Assembly (NCBI GenBank): GCA_004554075.1 | Contig: SFOB01000089.1 | Span: 1-9,698, forward strand | DNA length: 9,698 nucleotides | Origin: Treponema sp. | GTDB lineage: Bacteria > Spirochaetota > Spirochaetia > Treponematales > Treponemataceae | Direction: 5' to 3' | In this document: positions 1 to 5,892 of the stretch, piece by piece | How the letters are laid out: every line of letters starts with the position of its first letter | Numbering within the stretch: the first letter of the stretch is position 1 | Made by a program: the position numbers and the translations under genes | The notes under the pieces: generated by a model | The model's input: the letters and a program-made list of their open reading frames with translations, nothing else | Databases searched by the model: none | Told to the model about the DNA's origin: nothing

Positions 1-100
1 TGTAATCGGAATTATGATGATTACCCGCACTAACAGCAAAGACGCTCAGCTTAAAAAGAAGAACACAAAAGAAGATAACTATGTGGGAGGTGTGCAGTAA
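1..100 (+). CDS. potB: PotB-type polyamine ABC transporter permease, C-terminal end only
   Basis: Only the last 32 residues are present, read in the frame starting at position 2 and ending at TAA 98-100. The peptide starts with a hydrophobic run (VIGIMMI), probably the end of the last membrane segment, and continues into a charged cytoplasmic tail rich in Lys, Asp and Asn. The name rests mainly on context: in pot operons the gene directly before potC is potB, and the stop overlaps the potC start by one base (taATG), a typical coupled arrangement. The PotB protein would pair with PotC to form the membrane channel of the importer. The fragment alone is too short to prove the family. Confidence 0.7.
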   Translation, partial: VIGIMMITRTNSKDAQLKKKNTKEDNYVGGVQ

Positions 101-981
101 TGGCAAGAAATCTTTTAATGCTCGCTCACGACGCCTTCACCACAAAAAACAGACCGCGTTCAGAAAACGCCCGCCATGCAAAACGTGCCTGGCGTCGTCA
201 CGGCCACAAGTTTTCATTTTCAAAGCTGGTACTCTGGCTTACAATTATTTTCCTCTTTCTGCCCCTCTTTGTAATCATTGTTTATTCCTTCAATGAAAGT
301 AAGGGCGCAGAGTTTACAAAGGTTAGCCTTACCTAGTACAAGGAGCTTTTCTTAAATTCAAAAGCTCTCTGGCAGGCTCTTTTGAACAGTATCCTCGTAG
401 CCTTCTCTTCTGCCGCTGTTTCTACAATTCTTGGAACAATGGCATCAATCGGCGTAAACTGGTATAAGTTCAAGGGTAAGAAGTTTATTCAGACCCTCAC
501 CTACCTGCCTATGGTTTTACCGGAAGTTATTATTGGTATTTCTATGGTAATCTTCTTCAGCGGCATTCACCTGCCTCTGGGGCTCTTTACTGTATTTGCT
601 GCCCACACTACTTTCTGTCTGCCTTTCGTATTTTTGATGGTGAACGCCCGCCTCGACGAATTTGATTTTTCGATTGTTGAAGCGGCTCACGACCTTGGAG
701 CTACAGAAAAACAGACAATGTTCAAGGTAGTTGTTCCTGCAATTATGCCTGGTATTCTTTCGGGCTTTCTGATGGCTGTTACAATGTCTCTGGAAGACTT
801 TGTAATCACATTCTTTGTTTCAGGACCGGGTTCTACTACCCTGCCGCTTTATGTTTACTCTATGATCCGCTTCGGCGTTTCACCTGTAATAAACTCACTT
901 TCGGTTATTATGATTATTTTTACCTGCTCAATTGCCTTCCTCTGTCGTAAGGGACTCAAAGGCTTTGCCGCAGGACACTAA
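100..981 (+). pseudogene. potC: PotC-type spermidine/putrescine ABC transporter permease, interrupted by an in-frame amber codon
   Basis: PotC is an inner-membrane permease subunit of the polyamine importer. The frame opens at ATG 100, preceded by GGGAGG at 85-90 with a 9-base spacer. It is stopped by TAG at 334-336 (codon 79) and then continues in the same frame to TAA 979-981. Codons 1-78 encode a basic N-terminus and membrane segment 1 (about 43-65). Codons 80-293 encode the remaining segments and the EAA loop that docks on the ATPase (EAAHDLGA, from about residue 194). E. coli PotC has Trp-Tyr where this sequence has stop-Tyr, so one G-to-A change (TGG to TAG) explains the break. No frameshift is seen. 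The N-terminus is about 35 residues longer than in E. coli PotC. A TTG at 382 could restart translation, but it lacks a well-placed ribosome binding site and would lose membrane segment 1. Alternatives are readthrough, a suppressor tRNA or a sequencing error. Confidence 0.85.
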
Positions 982-1010
982 TTCGCACAATTTTTTAAGG
1001 AGATATACGA

Positions 1011-2057
1011 ATGAAAAAAATCATTCTTGCTGCCCTCACACTGGCAGCTGTAGTATTTGGCTTCACCTCATGTGGTGACGAAAAAGACGACGGAACACTT
1101 TACCTCTACAACTGGACTTACTACACTCCAGATTCTGTTCTCAAGGCTTTTGAAAAAGAGTTCAACTGTACTGTAAAAGTTGACACCTTCGATTCAAACG
1201 AGGTTATGTACGCAAAACTTAAGGCCGGAGCTAAGGGATACGATATCACCTTCCCTTCACAGGACTACACTTCTATCATGATTAATCAGAAGATGCTGCA
1301 GAAAATCGATCAGACAAAGTTCACAAACAAGAAATACATCAACCTTGATACAAAAAAACTTATGACCTTTGACCCTGAAATGGAATGGCAGGTACCTTAC
1401 TATCTTGGTATGGCTGGTATTGCCGTAAACAAGCAGAAGGTTTCTGACTACGAAAAATCATGGAACATTTTTGCCCGCACAGACCTTAAGGGCCACATGT
1501 CTATGATGGACGATATGCGTGAAGTTATTGGTGACGCTCTTGCTTACCAGGGACTTTCAGTAAACACTGTTGATGATGCTAAGCTTCAGGCTGCTACAGA
1601 CCTCATCAATAACTCATGGAAGCCAAACCTTGTAAAGTTTGACGCAGAAGGCTTTGGTAAGTCTTTCGCTGCAGGTGACTTCTGGGTTTGCCAGGGTTAT
1701 GCAGAAGTTGTATTCGGTGAAGTACCGGAAGACAAGCAGGAAGATATGATTGACTTCTTTATTCCAAAGGAAGGCGGTCCAATGTACCTTGACTCAATGG
1801 TTATTCTTAAGGGTGCAAAGCATTATGACCGCGCCAACGAGTTCATCAACTTCATCCACAGACCAGAAATCTACGCTATGTTCCTTGATGAATTCCGCTT
1901 CCCAGGCTATGTAAACCTCGAAGCTGAGAAAAAGCGTACTACAGTTCCTATGTATAAAGCAGAGGAAATGGCTGCAGGCGAACTCAAGCTCGACGTAGGC
2001 GAAGACCTCGAAAAGTTCAACGAAAAGTGGGAAACCATTCGCTTTACTGCTGACTAA
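1011..2057 (+). CDS. potD: PotD-type polyamine-binding lipoprotein of the spermidine/putrescine ABC transporter
   Basis: This is the extracytoplasmic receptor that captures polyamines and hands them to the PotBC channel. The 348-residue product starts with Met-Lys-Lys, a hydrophobic stretch and a lipobox-like FTSC with the lipidated Cys at 21, a relaxed pattern common in spirochaetes. The mature part shows the PotD pattern: YLYNW near 31-35, SNEVMYAKLK at about 62-71, DDMREV around 167-172, and PKEGGPMYLDSM at about 252-263. The Trp usually found just before the ligand-binding Asp is Tyr259 here, with Asp261 kept. T. pallidum has a characterised PotD lipoprotein (Tp0655), which supports a treponemal PotD. 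The start is fixed by AAGGAG at 997-1002, 8 bases before ATG. It lies 29 bases after potC, and the gene ends with tandem stops TAA-TAA. The exact polyamine preference cannot be read from sequence. Confidence 0.95.
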   Translation: MKKIILAALTLAAVVFGFTSCGDEKDDGTLYLYNWTYYTPDSVLKAFEKEFNCTVKVDTFDSNEVMYAKLKAGAKGYDITFPSQDYTSIMINQKMLQKIDQTKFTNKKYINLDTKKLMTFDPEMEWQVPYYLGMAGIAVNKQKVSDYEKSWNIFARTDLKGHMSMMDDMREVIGDALAYQGLSVNTVDDAKLQAATDLINNSWKPNLVKFDAEGFGKSFAAGDFWVCQGYAEVVFGEVPEDKQEDMIDFFIPKEGGPMYLDSMVILKGAKHYDRANEFINFIHRPEIYAMFLDEFRFPGYVNLEAEKKRTTVPMYKAEEMAAGELKLDVGEDLEKFNEKWETIRFTAD

Positions 2058-2078
2058 TAACAAGGCATTAAAAATAAA

Positions 2079-2107
2079 TTGACTTATGCTCATTTTGGAC
2101 TTACTAT
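2079..2107 (+). promoter_or_regulatory. Candidate sigma-70-type promoter of the GGDEF/EAL gene
   Basis: TTGACT (2079-2084) matches the -35 consensus at five of six bases. It is followed after 17 bases by TACTAT (2102-2107, four of six). A perfect TATAAT overlaps at 2107-2112 but would give a 22-base spacer. The site lies between potD and the next gene, with no hairpin terminator visible between them, so read-through from the pot operon is also possible. Confidence 0.5.
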
Positions 2108-2151
2108 ATAATTACCGGAGAGGGGAATTATAAAAAATATAGTAGGTAAAA

Positions 2152-3816
2152 ATGAGCGTAAACCTTCTTTCGGTTCTCGACAATATAGCAGCTCCTGTAG
2201 TAGTTGCAACTCCTATAAAAGACACTTCCGGTAAAATTACCGATTTCGATATAATCTATACAAATGAAGAATTAAAAAAAGCCGCAAGTCATGTACTTCA
2301 GAATAAGCCTAAATGGTCTGATTTCTCAATGAACATCACTTCTGATATTCCATGGTTTAAAATGGCGCTCGATGCTATTGCCGGCCGCTTTTATGATGAT
2401 GTAAAATACTTTTCACCATCTACCCAGGCCTGGTATAAAATCGAAATGAAGTACCTGCCAGAAGATAAGTACATCATTATTACCTTTATTAACATCACTT
2501 CAGAACGCGAATACTACAAGAAACTTAAGAAAACCCTCATTACAGACCCTATGACAGGCTTTTCTAACCGCACCGGCTTTGCAGATTCTTTTGCAATCAC
2601 TCTTGAAACAGCCCGTTTTAAGAAATTCTATGCAGCCCTTCTTGTTATTGATATTGATAACCTTCAGAATATAAATGATTCTTTAGGAAGCCAGGCCGGA
2701 GACAAGGTTATTCTTGATGTAGCAGATGTACTCAAACAGTTCCAGAGAGAATATATCCAGATTTTCCGCTATGGTGACGATGAATTTGCCGTAATCATTA
2801 CTAATTTTGAATCAAATGACTCTCTTGTAAACTTTATAGACTGTATTTTCGATGCCTTCCAGATGAAGCAGATTTCTGTTTCGGGCGGTATTTCTATGTT
2901 CCCTAATAATACTGAACAGAAAGATGAAATGATCCGCTTTGCAGATATGGCAGTTCACTATGCAAAAAAGAACGGAAAGAACTCATTTATCTACTTTGAA
3001 CCGGAAATGCAGCGTGTATTCATTCAGCATCTTACAATTCAGACAAGAATGAATGCTGCCCTTCTTGAAAGTAACTTTACCCAGTATTATCAGCCTCAGT
3101 TTGATATTCAAACAGGTAAACTGCGCGGCTTTGAAGCCCTTATACGATGGAATGATGAAGAACTTGGAAACATTGCCCCATCAGTTTTTATTCCTCTTGC
3201 AGAAGAAACAGGCTTAATTGTGCCGATTGGCCGCTGGGTTTTATACACTGCCATTAATACTCTTAAGACCTGGCAGGCAAAATACGACTTCCGTGGAATT
3301 ATTTCTGTAAATGTTTCTCCAATTCAACTCCTTGGAGATGGTTTTATTGAAGAACTGGCTGATATGATAGAAACCTTTAAGGTTGACCCTAGCCTGCTGG
3401 AAATTGAAATTACAGAAGGCGTTATGATTAATAATATGGGAGACGCAATCGATAAGCTTCGCCAGATTAAAGCTATGGGCTGCCGCGTTTCTCTGGATGA
3501 CTTTGGAACAGGATATTCTTCTTTGAGTTATCTGCAGATGCTGCCTTTGAATACTCTTAAAATCGATAAAGCATTTATTAATGATATTACTTCTTCAGAT
3601 GGAGTCCAGGCTACAATTACCCGCTCTATCATTGATATGGTTGAAAAAATGGGTCTTGAAACAATTGCAGAAGGTGTTGAAAACAACGAACAGCTTAAAA
3701 TGCTAAATCAGTTCCGCTGTAACTTTGTTCAGGGCTTCCTGCGCGGAAAACCAATGCCATATCAGCTCTGCGACGCCTACCTTGCCGGTGATGTAAACGC
3801 CCTCTTGAAAAATTAG
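2152..3816 (+). CDS. PAS-like/GGDEF/EAL protein, probable c-di-GMP phosphodiesterase with degenerate cyclase domain
   Basis: The 554-residue protein has no signal peptide or membrane segment and should be cytoplasmic. Residues 1-125 look like a PAS-type sensor. The GGDEF domain spans about 128-285 (DPMTGFSNR at 132-140). The EAL domain spans about 295-545. The cyclase signature is GDDEF (208-212), with Asp replacing the second Gly, and the inhibitory RxxD site is lost (Arg199 but Ile202), so cyclase activity is doubtful. The phosphodiesterase residues are all present: EAL 328-330, Asn387, Glu419, DDFG 449-452, Lys470, EGVE 507-510 and Gln527. The likely reaction is hydrolysis of c-di-GMP to pGpG, perhaps tuned by GTP bound to the degenerate domain, as known for similar proteins. 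The ribosome binding site is weak (AGG at 2144-2146). An in-frame TAA at 2131 rules out a longer start. It ends with TAG, so TAG works as a stop here. Confidence 0.93.
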   Translation: MSVNLLSVLDNIAAPVVVATPIKDTSGKITDFDIIYTNEELKKAASHVLQNKPKWSDFSMNITSDIPWFKMALDAIAGRFYDDVKYFSPSTQAWYKIEMKYLPEDKYIIITFINITSEREYYKKLKKTLITDPMTGFSNRTGFADSFAITLETARFKKFYAALLVIDIDNLQNINDSLGSQAGDKVILDVADVLKQFQREYIQIFRYGDDEFAVIITNFESNDSLVNFIDCIFDAFQMKQISVSGGISMFPNNTEQKDEMIRFADMAVHYAKKNGKNSFIYFEPEMQRVFIQHLTIQTRMNAALLESNFTQYYQPQFDIQTGKLRGFEALIRWNDEELGNIAPSVFIPLAEETGLIVPIGRWVLYTAINTLKTWQAKYDFRGIISVNVSPIQLLGDGFIEELADMIETFKVDPSLLEIEITEGVMINNMGDAIDKLRQIKAMGCRVSLDDFGTGYSSLSYLQMLPLNTLKIDKAFINDITSSDGVQATITRSIIDMVEKMGLETIAEGVENNEQLKMLNQFRCNFVQGFLRGKPMPYQLCDAYLAGDVNALLKN

Positions 3817-3829
3817 TCGCATCACAGTC

Positions 3830-3850
3830 ATCCCGAACTTGTTTCGGGAT
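3830..3850. repeat. Short REP-like palindrome between convergent genes
   Basis: ATCCCGAA (3830-3837) and TTCGGGAT (3843-3850) form a perfect 8-bp stem around a 5-base loop. The hairpin starts 13 bases after the stop of the GGDEF/EAL gene and abuts the stop codon of the convergent nuclease-like gene. The wording closely resembles a short repeat widely scattered in bacterial intergenic regions. There is no clear T-run on either side, so it is not a standard terminator, though it could stabilise 3' ends of both transcripts. Confidence 0.7.
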
Positions 3851-4270
3851 CTATTCCACCCTATACTCCACGTAACGAACACGTCCTTCGGCAACAGCCT
3901 TTTTCACCTCTTTTTCACGGCCACTTAAGGCTGACTTTCCGGTTTTTACTTCAATTAAAAGCACTTCATGAACCCGATTATCTTCTGTCATGCCGGGAAA
4001 AGCTATAAAGTCTACTGGCTTTCCTATAAAACGTGCATCACCGGGATTACAGGGAAAGCCTGGTAAAAATGGCGCTACCTGTTCTGCAAGCTGACCGCCT
4101 ATTACAGAGCGGGAACGCTTTATTGCATCCTTTCGTACTTTTGACTGGCCTGAATGAAGGCGCAAGGTCTGAATTATCAAAAGAATAAAGAGAATAGCTC
4201 CCAGAATAGTGGCTGGCATTGGGATTGCAGCTGCTGTATTTTTTATGTAACTTAAAATCTGTGTAATCAT
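3851..4270 (-). CDS. Membrane-anchored Holliday-junction-resolvase-related protein (PD-(D/E)XK nuclease-like)
   Basis: From ATG 4270 the product has 139 residues. One hydrophobic segment lies near 20-36 (ATILGAILFILLIIQ), followed by a basic stretch and a soluble domain. The soluble domain resembles the family described as endonucleases related to archaeal Holliday junction resolvases (Pfam Endonuc_Holl). Supporting motifs are GGQLAEQ with Glu63, Asp78, KPVDFI with Asp87, and IEVKTG with Glu107 and Lys109. The spacing fits a PD-(D/E)XK active site. Nuclease activity and DNA junction binding are inferred from the family, not proven. A GTG at 4285 would add five residues. Neither start has a good ribosome binding site, and ATG was chosen for codon preference. 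The gene lies alone on the minus strand between two plus-strand genes, with palindromic repeats on both sides. It ends in TAG. Confidence 0.7.
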   Translation of the reverse strand: MITQILSYIKNTAAAIPMPATILGAILFILLIIQTLRLHSGQSKVRKDAIKRSRSVIGGQLAEQVAPFLPGFPCNPGDARFIGKPVDFIAFPGMTEDNRVHEVLLIEVKTGKSALSGREKEVKKAVAEGRVRYVEYRVE

Positions 4271-4307
4271 TTTTACAATATACACCGAATTTGCCGATAT
4301 AATAAAG

Positions 4308-4335
4308 AGTATAGATTGCTTCGCTGCGCTCGCAA
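4308..4335 (-). promoter_or_regulatory. Candidate promoter of the nuclease-like gene
   Basis: Reading the minus strand, TTGCGA (4335-4330, four of six against TTGACA) is followed after 16 bases by TATACT (4313-4308). The -35 lies inside the palindromic element at 4312-4392. Transcription would begin near 4301, giving a leader of about 30 bases before ATG 4270. Confidence 0.3.
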
Positions 4336-4392
4336 TGACGACTTTGTTATACTGTCATTGCGAGGAGCCTGCAAAGGCGACGTGGCAATCTA
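4312..4392. repeat. 81-bp REP/MITE-like palindromic element in the leader of the OmpA-domain gene
   Basis: The outer arms TAGATTGC (4312-4319) and GCAATCTA (4385-4392) pair over 8 bp. The inner arms CTCGCAATGAC (4329-4339) and GTCATTGCGAG (4354-4364) pair over 11 bp around a 14-base loop. The wording is very like dispersed bacterial repeats that, when mistranslated, give the common spurious peptide pattern HCEE...WQS. It fills most of the gap between two divergent genes. Confidence 0.75.
4345..4353 (+). promoter_or_regulatory. Candidate extended -10 promoter within the palindrome loop
   Basis: TGTTATACT contains an extended -10 (TG, one base, then TATACT at 4348-4353) located in the loop of the palindromic element and pointing toward the OmpA-domain gene. 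No good -35 is placed upstream. A second option is TATAAT at 4298-4303, for which TTTACA at 4272-4277 would give an over-long 20-base spacer. Transcripts from either would carry all or half of the palindrome in the 5' leader. Confidence 0.3.
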
Positions 4393-4415
4393 CATTTACC
4401 GGAGGTCATATTTTT

Positions 4416-5687
4416 ATGAAGCATTTGATAAATAAGACTTTTCTTCCTTTTGCCCTTCTCTGCCTTTTTACAAGCCAGATCTTTGCTGAGGACGGCATCC
4501 TCTTTCAGTTCCGTCAAAAAAAAGGAGATTCAGTTTCTCATGTTGCAACCGTAGAAGAAGAAGCCTATTTAAATGGCCGACTTAACAATAAAACCCAGTT
4601 TATAAACAGAACTTCTACAACTATTGAGTCTGTAGACAAAGACGGCACTGCCCTTTTGAGCACCCACTACATGACTACACAAAACAGTTTTATTAATTCA
4701 TCAGGAAAAATGCTTACCTGGGGAGAAGAAGATTCTGTAAAAATCTACCGTGACAAAAACGGTTATCTTCATGATTCTGATAATGACTTCCTGCCTACTG
4801 TTCGTAGTGTACCTTCTTTCAGTCTGGAAAAGGTAAAACCAGGCGACAGCTGGACCTGCGAAGGTCTTGAAGTTCACGACTGCCGGGATGCTTTTAATAT
4901 GGAAGGCGCCATTGAAATTCCTTTTACTGCAAAATACACCTACACTGGTGATGAAGAAATTGATGGCAGAAAGCTTTGTGTAATTGAAGTTGAATATAAG
5001 TTTTTTCAGGATGCAAGTGAAGCCGGAGACAAGGGAAGCCTTGGTCAGGACTGGTATGACAACTACCTGTACGGTACAGCCGGTGGCAGCACTTATGCCG
5101 GCGCTCAGGGCCAGGCTATCCAGAAAATCTGGTGGGATAACGAAAGAGGCGACCTGGACCATTACACAGAAGAGTTTGTAATTTATCTCTACGACACCTT
5201 TAATAACAGCTATGCTTTCCGCGGTACGGCACACGGTGAAGTAACTGAATACCAGTCTGTAAACGATGAAAAGAACCTCAAAAAGCTGCAGAAGAAAGTT
5301 GAAAAATACAAGCTGGACAATATTTCTGTAAAACAGAGTGATAAGGGACTTACAATCAGCCTTGATGCCATTCAGTTTGAACCGGATTCTGATGTACTTT
5401 TGCCGTCAGAAAAGAAAAAGATTGAAAAACTGGGTGAGATTCTTAAAGAGTTTTCAAATGATTTGCTGATTACCGGACATTGCGCGGCTCGAGGAAGCCA
5501 GAAGGTTCAGCAACAGTTAAGTGAAGAACGCGCAGAAGCAGTTGCGGCATACCTTGTAGAACTGGGCATCAGAGACCAGTATCATGTGTTCACACAGGGT
5601 AAAGGCGCAACAGAACCGGTTGCTTCGAACGCGACTGAAGCAGGAAGAATAAAAAACAGACGCGTTGAAATCACTATTATGGACTAA
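4416..5687 (+). CDS. Exported protein with C-terminal OmpA/peptidoglycan-associated domain
   Basis: The 423-residue product has a signal peptide ending near IFA-ED (cleavage after residue 24) and no lipobox, so it should be periplasmic or outer-membrane associated. Residues about 25-280 form a domain I do not recognise, rich in short polar and aromatic beta-type segments. A charged, probably helical linker covers about 283-300. The OmpA domain covers about 311-423 and ends in NRRVEI. In this family the motif GHTD and a downstream Arg (LSxxRA) grip the diamino acid of peptidoglycan. Here the motif reads GHCA (354-357), so the Asp is lost, while LSEERA with Arg372 is kept. Treponemes use ornithine rather than diaminopimelate, which may relate to the change. 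The start at 4416 is set by GGAGG at 4401-4405 and the signal peptide; an upstream in-frame ATG at 4335 only reads through the palindrome. Confidence 0.88.
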   Translation: MKHLINKTFLPFALLCLFTSQIFAEDGILFQFRQKKGDSVSHVATVEEEAYLNGRLNNKTQFINRTSTTIESVDKDGTALLSTHYMTTQNSFINSSGKMLTWGEEDSVKIYRDKNGYLHDSDNDFLPTVRSVPSFSLEKVKPGDSWTCEGLEVHDCRDAFNMEGAIEIPFTAKYTYTGDEEIDGRKLCVIEVEYKFFQDASEAGDKGSLGQDWYDNYLYGTAGGSTYAGAQGQAIQKIWWDNERGDLDHYTEEFVIYLYDTFNNSYAFRGTAHGEVTEYQSVNDEKNLKKLQKKVEKYKLDNISVKQSDKGLTISLDAIQFEPDSDVLLPSEKKKIEKLGEILKEFSNDLLITGHCAARGSQKVQQQLSEERAEAVAAYLVELGIRDQYHVFTQGKGATEPVASNATEAGRIKNRRVEITIMD

Positions 5688-5694
5688 TGAAACC

Positions 5695-5869
5695 TAAACA
5701 TCTATTGTGCTCCCGCTGTACCGATTGCAAAACTGCGGGCGAGCTGGTTTTTGTGAAAAAATCCTGCGGTTTTGCTTCGCAAAATCCTCGGATTTTTTTT
5801 ATGGCTAAGCGCCAAATACCCCTCGATGCAGTTTTGCAATCGGTTTCGCTCGCGCACAATAGATGTTTA
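5695..5869. repeat. 175-bp nested palindrome between convergent genes
   Basis: The outer arms at 5695-5710 and 5854-5869 are perfect inverted copies over 16 bp. After 9-base unpaired segments, the arms at 5720-5736 and 5828-5844 pair perfectly over 17 bp. A separate hairpin occupies the centre (5756-5798). Such long, almost exact pairing with an internal hairpin is typical of a palindromic mobile element or a large bidirectional terminator. It starts 7 bases after the OmpA-domain gene and ends 23 bases before the recQ stop. Both strands give short open frames here that look like spurious readings of the repeat. Confidence 0.9.
5756..5800 (+). terminator. Rho-independent-type terminator hairpin in the centre of the large palindrome
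   Basis: AAAAAATCC (5756-5764) pairs with GGATTTTTT (5790-5798). An inner stem joins GTTTTGC (5769-5775) with GCAAAAT (5779-5785, one G-T pair) around a TTC loop. The plus strand ends in eight T residues (5793-5800), and the A-run on the other side would act similarly for minus-strand transcripts. It could stop transcription of the OmpA-domain gene and of recQ. Confidence 0.6.
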
Positions 5870-5892
5870 CATAATCGTCTACAAAAAAAACA

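Noticed and set aside
334..336. Genome-wide reassignment of TAG as a sense codon
   Set aside because: TAG ends both the GGDEF/EAL gene (3814-3816) and the nuclease-like gene (3853-3851) at natural domain ends.
382..981. Separate functional short PotC starting at TTG 382
   Set aside because: There is no properly spaced ribosome binding site (AAGGAG at 340-345 is 36 bases away and codes for Lys-Glu), and the product would lack the first membrane segment.
2117..2125. GGAGAGGGG as the ribosome binding site of the GGDEF/EAL gene
   Set aside because: It is 26 bases before the ATG, and an in-frame TAA at 2131 separates them. It may be chance or part of the leader.
4335..4415. Earlier in-frame ATG for the OmpA-domain protein, adding 27 residues
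   Set aside because: The extra codons only translate the palindromic repeat. The ATG at 4416 has GGAGG upstream and begins a clear signal peptide.
4701..5234. A 177-codon minus-strand open frame
   Set aside because: It is the complement of the OmpA-domain gene, whose signal peptide and conserved C-terminus identify the real strand.
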